Below are positions 1 to 7,491 of a stretch of 64,000 nucleotides of DNA, piece after piece. The notes beneath the pieces were generated by a model. That model had not been told where the DNA came from. It saw only the letters and a list, made by a program, of their open reading frames with translations, and made no database searches. Source of the stretch: Leptospira jelokensis (GTDB lineage: Bacteria; Spirochaetota; Leptospiria; Leptospirales; Leptospiraceae); NCBI RefSeq assembly GCF_004769635.1, contig NZ_RQGH01000040.1:65442-129441 (forward strand). The letters run 5' to 3'. The translations under genes were made by a program, and so were the position numbers. Position 1 is the first letter of the stretch. Each line of letters begins with the position of its first letter.

Positions 1-1
1 A

Positions 2-271
2 AATGCAGTAGAAAAGTTTTTTTCTCACCAACAAATGAATACAGAAGATATGTTCCATCACTATCGTTTGGAATTAGTTGCATTATTTCGGATACGTTTG
101 CTTACTTCGAGTGTTAAAAATTTCACTTCATTTGAAATCAATTATGATGCATTTTTAAGTTTAGAAGATGTTGAATCTTATTTCAATTCAGAACTTGGAT
201 CGGAGTGGTGGGATTGGAAGTTAGAGTGGGAAAAGAAAAACCCGAATAGAGGTGAAATATCCGGGTTTTGA
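2..271 (+). CDS. 3' end of an unknown protein, cut by the window start
   Basis: The reading frame is open from base 2 without a stop, so this is the C-terminal part (about 89 residues) of a gene that begins outside the window; the ATG at base 35 is probably internal. The visible part is rich in aromatic and acidic residues (a W-W-D-W-K-L-E-W cluster near the end) and has no motif I recognise. The last ten codons overlap a strong hairpin (236-270) that serves as terminator, so the coding tail has been shaped by the terminator or the reverse. No function can be given. Confidence 0.6.
   Translation, partial: NAVEKFFSHQQMNTEDMFHHYRLELVALFRIRLLTSSVKNFTSFEINYDAFLSLEDVESYFNSELGSEWWDWKLEWEKKNPNRGEISGF
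236..270. terminator. Bidirectional intrinsic terminator between convergent genes
   Basis: AAAACCCG (237-244) pairs perfectly with CGGGTTTT (262-269) around a 17-base loop. On the minus strand the stem is followed by TTTTTCTTTT, the classic pattern for ending the phasin-like gene at 285. On the plus strand the stem itself ends in TTTT. It lies inside the last codons of the upstream plus-strand gene. Confidence 0.75.
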
Positions 272-284
272 TAAGTGATTTGGA

Positions 285-551
285 TTATGCTTTAGAAGTA
301 ACAGTTGCTACTTTTGCTTTTGCTTCAGCTACAACAGTGTTTGCTTTTCCAATGATGGTTTCTACTTGAGAAAGACCTTCTTGAACATATTTTCTGAGGT
401 TTACAGAAACTTCGCTTTGGTCTTGAGCACCTTTCGCTGCCAAGTTTTGGAATTCTGTGTTGATTGTAGAGAAAGCTTTTTCTGCTTCTACTTTTGCAGT
501 GTTCACTGCGCCTAAGATAAAGTTTAATCCGTCTTTTACTTGTTGTTCCAT
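285..551 (-). CDS. Phasin-like small helical protein
   Basis: The frame gives an 88-residue, almost entirely alpha-helical protein rich in Ala, Lys, Glu and Val, without Cys or a signal peptide. The pattern (a short segment starting E-Q-Q-V-K-D-G-L-N-F-I-L-G, then long amphipathic helices) resembles the phasin family, proteins that coat polyhydroxyalkanoate granules or act as small chaperone-like helical proteins. The ATG at 551 is chosen because a GGGG motif sits 8 bases upstream; the ATG at 557 is too close to it. A longer frame to 614 runs through non-conserved sequence. It is monocistronic, divergent from mtnA, and ends at a strong terminator. The phasin link is by overall composition, so the biochemical role is uncertain. 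Confidence 0.6.
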   Translation of the reverse strand: MEQQVKDGLNFILGAVNTAKVEAEKAFSTINTEFQNLAAKGAQDQSEVSVNLRKYVQEGLSQVETIIGKANTVVAEAKAKVATVTSKA

Positions 552-673
552 TTTCATTTCCCCTTTTTCGGTTTCTAGTTTGTGCAATGCACTACTTCTT
601 TTTGTGCGCTGCACACGGATTTGTCAACCTGTTTTTTCATTTTTTTCCTGCATCGCACAAAAAAAATGGAAAG

Positions 674-1747
674 ATGCCCCAACCCGAATTTTTACCCATC
701 CAGTGGAAATCCACTCATCTCTCCCTTCTCGACCAAAGAGCCCTTCCAGGAAAAAAAGAATTTTTGGAAATCCACACCATGGAGGAAACCATTGTTGCCA
801 TTCGTGAAATGGCAGTTAGGGGAGCGCCTGCCATTGCCATTACGGGAATATTTGGGTTAACACTTGGAGCAAAAGAGAAACAAGGAAATCTTTCCTCAGT
901 TGAAGTGGATTCACTCATCAAACAAATGTTTGAGTCTAGACCAACTGCGGTGAATCTTAGTTTTGCGTTAAAAGAGGCAAAAAAAAGGTCCGAAGGGAAA
1001 ACCGATTGGGAATCGATCCAAAGGGTCTGGGAATCTTATGCTTTGGAAATGATGGTGGAAGATTTGAGAGCCAATCAGATGTTAGGCGAAAATGGGGCAA
1101 ATCTTTTCCCAAAAGACCAAAATGAAATTCATATCATAACCCATTGTAATACGGGGGCTTTAGCCACTGCCGGTCATGGCACAGCGCTGGGTGTCATCCG
1201 TAGCCTTCGGGACCAAGGGAAAAAAGTGATTGTGTATGCCGATGAAACTCGTCCGTTTTTGCAAGGGTCTAGGCTCACTGCATTTGAGATGATGGAGGAG
1301 GGGATCGAGTGTTATATCATCACAGATGGAATGTCCGGTTGGCTTATGAACCAAAGAAAGATTGATGCAGTGCTTGTGGGATGTGACCGAGTGGCGGCCA
1401 ATGGAGACACTGCTAATAAAATTGGTACGTATAATTTAGCGATTGTGGCCCATGAACACAATGTTCCCTTTTATGTATGTGCCACAAAAGATAGTTTTGA
1501 TTTTAATCTGAAAACGGGGGATGAAATTCCCATTGAAATGAGAAAGGAATCGGAAGTGACCCAATTCGATTTTTTGAAAACTAGTGATGGAAACTATTTA
1601 TTGCCTGAAGGGAAAACTGCACCCTTTGGTGCCAGGGCTCTCAATCCGTCTTTCGACATCACAAAGGCAAAATTTATCAAAAACTTTATAACAGAATTAG
1701 GGTGTTTTGTACCCACAGAGATTTCCACTCGTCTAAAGAAAGTATGA
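674..1747 (+). CDS. mtnA: Methylthioribose-1-phosphate isomerase
   Basis: MtnA converts 5-methylthioribose-1-phosphate to methylthioribulose-1-phosphate in the methionine salvage pathway (cytosol). The 357-residue product has the family signatures in order: L-L-D-Q-R-A-L-P near residue 20, R-G-A-P-A-I-A near 50, H-C-N-T-G-A-L-A-T-A-G-H-G-T-A-L-G with the catalytic Cys at about 158, and G-C-D-R-V-A-A-N-G-D-T-A-N-K-I-G-T-Y with the catalytic Asp at about 238. The ATG at 674 is chosen because homologues begin about 15 residues before L-L-D-Q-R; the longer frame upstream is low-complexity Phe/His sequence. Its stop overlaps the start of msrA (ATGA), so the two are translationally coupled. Eukaryotic eIF2B-alpha shares the fold, but the active-site motifs support the isomerase. 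Confidence 0.93.
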   Translation: MPQPEFLPIQWKSTHLSLLDQRALPGKKEFLEIHTMEETIVAIREMAVRGAPAIAITGIFGLTLGAKEKQGNLSSVEVDSLIKQMFESRPTAVNLSFALKEAKKRSEGKTDWESIQRVWESYALEMMVEDLRANQMLGENGANLFPKDQNEIHIITHCNTGALATAGHGTALGVIRSLRDQGKKVIVYADETRPFLQGSRLTAFEMMEEGIECYIITDGMSGWLMNQRKIDAVLVGCDRVAANGDTANKIGTYNLAIVAHEHNVPFYVCATKDSFDFNLKTGDEIPIEMRKESEVTQFDFLKTSDGNYLLPEGKTAPFGARALNPSFDITKAKFIKNFITELGCFVPTEISTRLKKV

Positions 1748-2256
1748 CGGAAAAAGCGATTTTAGGTGGTGGGTGTTTTTGGTGTACGGAGGCGGTTTAC
1801 CTTCGCATCCCTGGTGTGATTTCCGTTGTTTCTGGATATGCGGGTGGACAAACACCAAATCCAAGTTATAAGGACATTTGCACTGGAACAACTGGTCATG
1901 CGGAAGTGATTGAAATTGAATTTAACCCTGAGGTCATTTCATACTCAAAAATTTTAGAAATATTTTGGGCTTCGCACGACCCCACAACCCTCAACCGGCA
2001 AGGGAATGATGTGGGAACACAGTATCGTTCCGTGATCTTCTATTTAAATGAAAAACAAAAAGAATTGGCTGTAGAATCGAAACGGAAACATGCTTTTATG
2101 TTCCCCGATCCCATCGTCACAGAGATTTCGCCTGCCCCCACGTTTTACAAAGCAGAAGACTACCACCAAAATTATTTTACCTTAAACCCACAAAACCCTT
2201 ATTGCCACTACGTGATTTTTCCCAAATTAAAGAAATTGGGACTGAAGTTAAGTTAA
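1744..2256 (+). CDS. msrA: Peptide-methionine (S)-S-oxide reductase
   Basis: MsrA reduces the S-epimer of methionine sulfoxide in proteins, using thioredoxin for recycling. The 170-residue protein begins with the active-site motif G-G-G-C-F-W-C-T-E (catalytic Cys at residue 11, a second Cys at 14), followed by S-G-Y-A-G-G, the G-H-A-E-V segment, F-W-x-S-H-D-P-T and G-T-Q-Y-R-S, all typical of MsrA. Another Cys in N-P-Y-C-H near the C-terminus may be the resolving residue. The start overlaps the mtnA stop by four bases, so a two-gene operon joins methionine salvage and methionine repair. No membrane or signal segment is visible. Confidence 0.93.
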   Translation: MTEKAILGGGCFWCTEAVYLRIPGVISVVSGYAGGQTPNPSYKDICTGTTGHAEVIEIEFNPEVISYSKILEIFWASHDPTTLNRQGNDVGTQYRSVIFYLNEKQKELAVESKRKHAFMFPDPIVTEISPAPTFYKAEDYHQNYFTLNPQNPYCHYVIFPKLKKLGLKLS

Positions 2257-2340
2257 GTAACAGAGATCCAAACCGATCGATTCCAATCCATTCTACGACA
2301 TTGACCAATGGATGAGATCGATTGTTTGTTAGCCGAGTGT

Positions 2341-3822
2341 CTATTTGCCTTTGAAGGCAGTGAGCATCGCTTTTTCTTGGTTTGGAAAAAAGTTCATCAC
2401 AAACGCAGATTGGGCCTTGGTGATTTTTTCCACTTGCCTTCTGTATTTGATCACAGCGCCCGGGTGAGCCGTGTTACGAACCACAACTTTTACATTGTCT
2501 TGGTTATAACGTGCCCCTTTTAGTTCTTCAATTTTTGATTTGAGTAATTCGACAGTTTTATTTTTTTTCTGATACGCATCAAAAATTTCTTTGAACTTTT
2601 CTTTTCGCGCTTCATCAAGTTTTCCACGAGAACGTTGCACCACTTCTTTGATCTTTTGGATTTCTGGCACTAGTGCTTCCAATTCTCTTTCCATATCAGT
2701 CAGTCTGGAACTACCTTCTGTGAGAAGTCTGTCATTCTTATAATGGAATCCAACTTCAACAACTGTATCCATTTGCGCAGATGAACCAAGAGAAGAAACA
2801 GTGATACCTTGGAAAGAAACGAGATCACTTCCGATGATGGAGGATGATTCACCGGTAAGGATGATATTTCCTAAACAGAGGATTTTACTTCCCAAAATGA
2901 AGTTTTCAATGAGACAATCACCATCAATTTCTAAGTTAGCGTTTTCAATGAACTTTGCACGAAGGTCTCCTTTGATTCGGATCACTCCTTTGCCTTTTGC
3001 CTTAACGCCACCTTTTACTTCTAAATCTTCTCCAACGATTACATCAGATGATTCAACATTCCCATCCAGATACAATGACCCTTGGCAATTGACAACGGCT
3101 CCTTCTTCGATGGTTCCTTTCACACGGATGGTACCTTCAAAATTGATATTGCCCGTACCAAGTCCAATGTTACTTTCTATATTGAGTTCAGGTGAAACGG
3201 TGAGTGAAGTATCTGTGGAAAAAACCACTCCACTGAGTGTGGCAAAGTATTCTTTTAATTGCCTTCCAGGTTTTTCAGGATCATCAATTGTTTTTGGCAA
3301 AACGTTTTTACCAAGTGTTAACCTTGGTCGATCAATGGGATTGGGGTAAATGGGATTTCCTAAAACATCGACCCCTTGTTCCCCAGCGACTCCTTCAAAT
3401 AAGGTAGCAAGTTTTTCGCCTTCTTTGACATGCACATATTTATTGATATTACGAAAATCTGCAGAGCCGTCTTCTTTTAGAACAACTCGCTGGGCTCTTG
3501 GAAAATAAAATTTGATCCAACCACTTTCCCCTTGTTTGGCGGGAATTCCTTTCCCCACAACAAAGGTAAATTCCTCTTTTACCTTCTCAGGGTCTTTTAG
3601 AATTTTTGCGATTTCTGCAGCGGCTTGGTCCACATCTTTCATCAAAATGCGGTCCCTATGAATGGTAGCGTTATCAAGTGCCTCAAAAATAAGTATATTG
3701 CTCATAGATCCCCCTAACAACCAAATTGGTTTGACCACCAAATTAGCAGTTAGTCGATCCTCGGAGATTTGGATCTTGAGTCCCCGTTCCGGATTGAAGT
3801 CCGGTGCATTTTTTACGTCCAT
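2341..3822 (-). CDS. FapA (DUF342) domain protein
   Basis: About 493 residues. The N-terminal half shows the DUF342/FapA pattern: an I-Q-I-S-E-D-R-L-T-A-N-L segment, a helical stretch, V-G-K-G-I-P-A-K-Q-G-E-S-G, then a long right-handed beta-helix-like region with repeated G-x-I-x-V-x-G-x-I turns (about residues 220-350), and a charged C-terminal coiled coil (about 390-460). FapA-family proteins have been linked to flagellar assembly or localisation and possibly polymer binding. It is the last gene of a minus-strand operon with a hydrolase, a CheX-like protein and a GAF-like membrane protein. The start is uncertain: ATG 3822 lacks a clear ribosome site; the frame stays open to 3966 inside the hydrolase gene; and ATG 3705 has a strong AGGGGG site but would remove part of the conserved N-domain. 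Confidence 0.8.
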   Translation of the reverse strand: MDVKNAPDFNPERGLKIQISEDRLTANLVVKPIWLLGGSMSNILIFEALDNATIHRDRILMKDVDQAAAEIAKILKDPEKVKEEFTFVVGKGIPAKQGESGWIKFYFPRAQRVVLKEDGSADFRNINKYVHVKEGEKLATLFEGVAGEQGVDVLGNPIYPNPIDRPRLTLGKNVLPKTIDDPEKPGRQLKEYFATLSGVVFSTDTSLTVSPELNIESNIGLGTGNINFEGTIRVKGTIEEGAVVNCQGSLYLDGNVESSDVIVGEDLEVKGGVKAKGKGVIRIKGDLRAKFIENANLEIDGDCLIENFILGSKILCLGNIILTGESSSIIGSDLVSFQGITVSSLGSSAQMDTVVEVGFHYKNDRLLTEGSSRLTDMERELEALVPEIQKIKEVVQRSRGKLDEARKEKFKEIFDAYQKKNKTVELLKSKIEELKGARYNQDNVKVVVRNTAHPGAVIKYRRQVEKITKAQSAFVMNFFPNQEKAMLTAFKGK

Positions 3823-3874
3823 TCTGACAATAATATCGGCAGAATTCTTAGGAGAAACGACAATTTCTGTAGTG

Positions 3875-4912
3875 TTATCGTTCCAACCAGTGCAGAAAAC
3901 TGCCAAAAGTTTGAAGGAGGGCCGGCACCCCAAAGATTTGGGAATGCAAGGGTAGGCTGTCCCCATGGGTGAGGGCGGTTGAGGTTCTGTGGACGTGTAA
4001 AATCCCTTTTTCCTGGAAAAGGCGGGCGAGCTTTTCTGATTCTTCTTTGGAGATCACGGGGTCGGACTTTCCGTGGAGTAGGGCCACGGGACCACTCAAC
4101 GTTTCGAGTTGGTAGTAAGGAGAAAGGGTTTCTGGCATTTTTTCTGGCACTGTGTCTAGGACTCGTTTGGCCAAACTGATACGAAAGTTACGGTCGTTGT
4201 GGACTGCTTCAAAAAATTCTTTGGCAAGGAGGCTGGTTTTTTCTAAGAGGATGGGGGATTTGGCATTTTCACCCAATCGTTTTAACCCGTTGTCGAGAGC
4301 TGCCTCAAAATAAACAGGTTCTAACTCCTCGGCAATTGTCGGTTCAAATCGATGCAACATATTGAATAAAATGACGTACACAGCGTACGGATCTACTTCG
4401 TAATGAGAGAAAACAAAAGGTACTGCTTCAAAAAAATTGCAATACCCACCAATGAGCATACTGGTTTTAATTTTGTCACGAGTATTGGATCTGGATGCTG
4501 CAATGATGCCCATGCCCGCAGAAAAACTTGCAGATAAATAACCTAAGTCAGTTCCATTAAACAACTGTTTATTGTCGTAAATCTCTAACATCAAGTTTTG
4601 GATATTCGAGATGGTTTGTACTTCAATTTTTAAAGCTTTTACCTCTGGTAGTTCCGGTAAAATAACACTATAACCTGTGTTTGCAATGTTTTCTGCTAAA
4701 TCAATGATCCTTTGGTCATCAATTCCCATCGCACTCATTCCATGTTGGAGGTAAACTCCTGGTAAATTTTGTGGATCTTTGTCTTTTGGGAAAAATAAAA
4801 AGGAACGGCGCCCAGTATCCTTAAGAGTAATTTCTTTACGTTCGAGAGACTTTTTTTGTTTTAGCCCGGCATAACTCAAAATCAGAGGGAGTGCCAAAAC
4901 GTAGGGTTTCAT
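3875..4912 (-). CDS. Alpha/beta hydrolase with N-terminal membrane/signal segment
   Basis: 345 residues. An N-terminal hydrophobic stretch (V-L-A-L-P-L-I-L-S-Y-A-G) could be a signal or anchor. The core is an alpha/beta hydrolase: Y-L-Q-H-G-M-S-A-M-G oxyanion region near residue 54, a nucleophile elbow S-A-S-F-S-A-G-M-G (Ser in a degenerate G-x-S-x-G), an acid in L-L-H-G-K-S-D-P-V and a His in A-L-T-H-G-D-S near the end. It is probably an esterase or lipase of unknown substrate. The gene sits 6 bases from the CheX-like gene and its 3' end overlaps the open frame of the FapA gene, so it lies in the middle of the operon. Nothing indicates a direct link to motility apart from this context. Confidence 0.75.
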   Translation of the reverse strand: MKPYVLALPLILSYAGLKQKKSLERKEITLKDTGRRSFLFFPKDKDPQNLPGVYLQHGMSAMGIDDQRIIDLAENIANTGYSVILPELPEVKALKIEVQTISNIQNLMLEIYDNKQLFNGTDLGYLSASFSAGMGIIAASRSNTRDKIKTSMLIGGYCNFFEAVPFVFSHYEVDPYAVYVILFNMLHRFEPTIAEELEPVYFEAALDNGLKRLGENAKSPILLEKTSLLAKEFFEAVHNDRNFRISLAKRVLDTVPEKMPETLSPYYQLETLSGPVALLHGKSDPVISKEESEKLARLFQEKGILHVHRTSTALTHGDSLPLHSQIFGVPALLQTFGSFLHWLER

Positions 4913-4918
4913 TCGTCT

Positions 4919-5434
4919 TTAGTTTTGAGGAGTGGGGAATTTTTCCAACAATAAAATCAGATACAATCGCCCCATATATTCGTCTCCACGACGGTCTTTT
5001 AAATTAAAGATCAGAATGTATTGGCGAAAGTGTTCAAGAGAAATGGGAACCAGTTTGTGGTTTAAATTTTCTGGTGGCAAAATATCAATTTCGTAACGTC
5101 CCAGTCGCATTTCTGTAATTAAATTCCCTGCGATTTGATTGGCGAATTCCATCATGATGGAAGAAGAATGTGCCCTTGAAGTTGGATCAATTTGAAAGGC
5201 TTTCGCAATTTTTGGTAAAAGTTTGAGTTTTGTATAACCATCAAGGGCTAAATAGAGTTTACCATTGATATCCCCTACAAATTCGACCAGGGTGCAGTTT
5301 TCAAAGCAAAGACCTTCGTTTTTAGAAGGACCATAGGCTTCCCTCTCAGCAAACACAAGTAAGGTTTTGTAAAAATGATCAGGTAAAACTTGTGAAACCG
5401 TTAAAATAAATTTTTCATCAATGAGTGGATCCAT
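4919..5434 (-). CDS. CheX/CheC-like phosphatase-family protein
   Basis: 171 residues with the pattern of the CheC/CheX/FliY fold: a beta hairpin G-D-I-N-G-K-L-Y-L-A-L (about residues 54-64) followed by the helix M-M-E-F-A-N-Q-I-A-G-N with Glu96 and Asn99, matching the E-x-x-N phosphatase motif of CheX. These proteins dephosphorylate CheY-P in chemotaxis. No signal or membrane segment is present. It lies 3 bases after the GAF-like membrane gene and 6 bases before the hydrolase, so is firmly in the operon. The family match comes from motif reading; the C-terminal part (about 110-171) is not recognisable. Confidence 0.6.
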   Translation of the reverse strand: MDPLIDEKFILTVSQVLPDHFYKTLLVFAEREAYGPSKNEGLCFENCTLVEFVGDINGKLYLALDGYTKLKLLPKIAKAFQIDPTSRAHSSSIMMEFANQIAGNLITEMRLGRYEIDILPPENLNHKLVPISLEHFRQYILIFNLKDRRGDEYMGRLYLILLLEKFPTPQN

Positions 5435-5437
5435 TTA

Positions 5438-6631
5438 TCAAGCTGCGTTATAGAGGATACTCTCTTCCAATGAACTGTATGCTTTTTTGATCCAAACATC
5501 AAACTTTAAATCCGGGATGAGTGGATTGGAATATCCTAAAGCGACTTCCGAAGGATAACCCAATTGGTCCAGTTCTTCGATGAATTGTTGGAAAAAGGAT
5601 GAAAATGATTCCAAACGTTCATTCGGAATGAGAGCTGCATACAAATTTTCTTCTAATTGGAAAAGGCCTATGCCAAGGACTGAATGTTTGATCCCCATTT
5701 GGTTGAGTCCAATGGCAAGTTCCGATTGGAAATTGGTTTCAATGAATTTAAAAAGTACCAATGTCTTTTTTTCGGAAGCTTCAAACGAAGCTTTCGCCAA
5801 TTGGTAAAAATGGGAAACTGTATAAAGTTTTGTGAACGGATGTTTGGTGACCTTTGCATATTCACGTTTCAAAAGGATTTTTTCAGATAGGTTTGTTGTT
5901 TCGTCCCAAAAAATTTGTATGTCTTCGTTTGCCCAACCTTCCTTGGAAGTGAAACATAAAAAGCCAAACAATTTGGCATTCATCGTTAAAGGAACATATA
6001 ACTTACGTTTGTTTTTGGAAATGACTGGTAGTGATTCTCTGATTTGATTTTCTTCCCATTCATTCCATTCCACAGGATTGTCATCTGTTTCCACCAACAT
6101 ATCTGACTTTTGCCAGTAACATTCCTTAAAATCTTTTCCATCAAAATAAACATATTGGATGGAAGATAACTTAGGACTTGTAAAGGAAAAAGGGAATTCT
6201 TTGATTGTATCACAAAATAAACTTCGTTCTTCTAAACGCACCGATTCCCGAGCATAAAAAATTGGATCCACTTTCCATAGGATTTCTTTTGTTTCTGTTC
6301 CTTCCCCTTCGGTGTTAGTAACGACCGAAGCTGTGGACAAATGGGAACGATCGGAATTGGTTTGGGCATTGGTATCAAAAACAACTTCAGTTTCTAAATC
6401 AATTTTTTGTAATGTGGATGGATCATCTTCCATGGAAGGATTTTCTGGTTGGTACGATTGCGAAGGGAGTTTGGCATTTGGATAGGATTGGAAATCCAAA
6501 CTGTATAAAAAAAGTGTGAGGAGGAGGCAAGAAACAGCGAGCAGAGTGAAACTAACCCATGAAAAATAGAAGAGGGTTTGAAGGGTTACACCAATTGCAA
6601 AAAAAATTGTAGGAATTGTATATCGTTTCAT
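5438..6631 (-). CDS. Membrane-anchored protein with degenerate GAF and GGDEF-like regions
   Basis: 397 residues. Two N-terminal membrane helices (about residues 5-45), a low-complexity acidic linker, then a GAF-like alpha/beta region (about 120-260) and a C-terminal region (about 275-395) with the spacing of a nucleotide-cyclase/GGDEF fold (H-P-F-T-K-L-Y-T-V-S-H-F, analogous to the D-x-L-T-G-L-x-N-R lead-in) but without any GGDEF signature. It is therefore probably a catalytically inactive sensor or scaffold. It is the first gene of the operon leading to the CheX-like, hydrolase and FapA genes. An AAGG site precedes the ATG. The domain calls are inference from spacing only. Confidence 0.55.
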   Translation of the reverse strand: MKRYTIPTIFFAIGVTLQTLFYFSWVSFTLLAVSCLLLTLFLYSLDFQSYPNAKLPSQSYQPENPSMEDDPSTLQKIDLETEVVFDTNAQTNSDRSHLSTASVVTNTEGEGTETKEILWKVDPIFYARESVRLEERSLFCDTIKEFPFSFTSPKLSSIQYVYFDGKDFKECYWQKSDMLVETDDNPVEWNEWEENQIRESLPVISKNKRKLYVPLTMNAKLFGFLCFTSKEGWANEDIQIFWDETTNLSEKILLKREYAKVTKHPFTKLYTVSHFYQLAKASFEASEKKTLVLFKFIETNFQSELAIGLNQMGIKHSVLGIGLFQLEENLYAALIPNERLESFSSFFQQFIEELDQLGYPSEVALGYSNPLIPDLKFDVWIKKAYSSLEESILYNAA

Positions 6632-6641
6632 GGTACCTTGG

Positions 6642-6660
6642 CCGTTACTTAGAATAACGG
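6642..6660. promoter_or_regulatory. Inverted repeat between divergent genes
   Basis: CCGTTA (6642-6647) and TAACGG (6655-6660) form a perfect 6-base inverted repeat with a 7-base centre, 11 bases upstream of the minus-strand operon start (6631) and 49 upstream of the methyltransferase. It could be an operator for either direction. No regulator gene adjoins it. Confidence 0.3.
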
Positions 6661-6708
6661 GTAAAATGGGGATTCGCTAAACTGATTTTCCTTTTCCACT
6701 AGGAGCAA

Positions 6709-7449
6709 ATGAAACTCTATTCCGAATTAGCAGAGTACTATTTTACCATCGAAGAACCTAGTCGTAAGTTTTCAGAAGAAATTCTGTTTTTACGTGAAAC
6801 ATTCAAGCGACATAAAATTTACACGGTGCTCGACATTGGTTGTGGCACAGGCGAACACATCAAAGAATTACAGGGTATGGGATTCAAACCACATGGAGTG
6901 GATGGGTCACCTAGAATGTTAGAAATTGCAAAAGCAAGATTCCCACATTGTTCCTTTGAAGTTGGGAAAATGGAATCATATGTTGCGAAACAACCTGTTG
7001 ATGGTGTGATTTGTTTGTATGGGACCTTTAACTACTTAGTCAACGATGATTTGGTTCAAAATTTTTTAAGGAATTGTTATAAAAATTTAAAACAAGCCGG
7101 TTTATTGGTGTTAGAGATATGGAATGCAGACCCAATCCATAGGATCAAACGAAAGCCAATCACGACAGTGAGTAATGTGAGGCAAGGCACGACATCCATT
7201 CGTAGGAATAGAGGTTTTCGTTTAACAAGGGCAGATGACATTGCCATCGTCGAAGTGAATTATGTATATAATTTAAATCAAAAAGATTTAAAAGACAAAC
7301 ATACGATGCGAGTGTTTCATTTCCCACAAGTGCGAAATTTCTTAGACGAAAACAAATTTGAGATCTTAAATGTGTATAGCAATTATGATGGCGAAAAATA
7401 CATCAAAACTGGCGCACGGATGCTCATCGTCGCCAAAAAGAGGTCTTGA
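6709..7449 (+). CDS. Class I SAM-dependent methyltransferase
   Basis: 246 residues. Motif I is clear: V-L-D-I-G-C-G-T-G-E-H-I near residue 41, followed by motif II V-D-G-S-P-R-M-L-E-I-A-K-A-R-F and a post-motif L-Y-G-T-F-N-Y-L. This is the Rossmann-fold methyltransferase type that methylates small molecules or proteins; the substrate is unknown. The start is supported by AGGAG three bases before the ATG. It stands 42 bases before lpdA in the same direction and could share its transcript. The C-terminal half has a beta-rich segment (V-R-Q-G-T-T-S-I-R-R) typical of small-molecule methyltransferases. Confidence 0.8.
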   Translation: MKLYSELAEYYFTIEEPSRKFSEEILFLRETFKRHKIYTVLDIGCGTGEHIKELQGMGFKPHGVDGSPRMLEIAKARFPHCSFEVGKMESYVAKQPVDGVICLYGTFNYLVNDDLVQNFLRNCYKNLKQAGLLVLEIWNADPIHRIKRKPITTVSNVRQGTTSIRRNRGFRLTRADDIAIVEVNYVYNLNQKDLKDKHTMRVFHFPQVRNFLDENKFEILNVYSNYDGEKYIKTGARMLIVAKKRS

Positions 7450-7491
7450 CTTTCTTTTTTTGTACGGTATCCCATTCTATCGGGAGAACGT

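Noticed and set aside
2801..3349. 182-residue plus-strand frame
   Set aside because: Antisense to the beta-helix part of the FapA-domain gene and without any family pattern.
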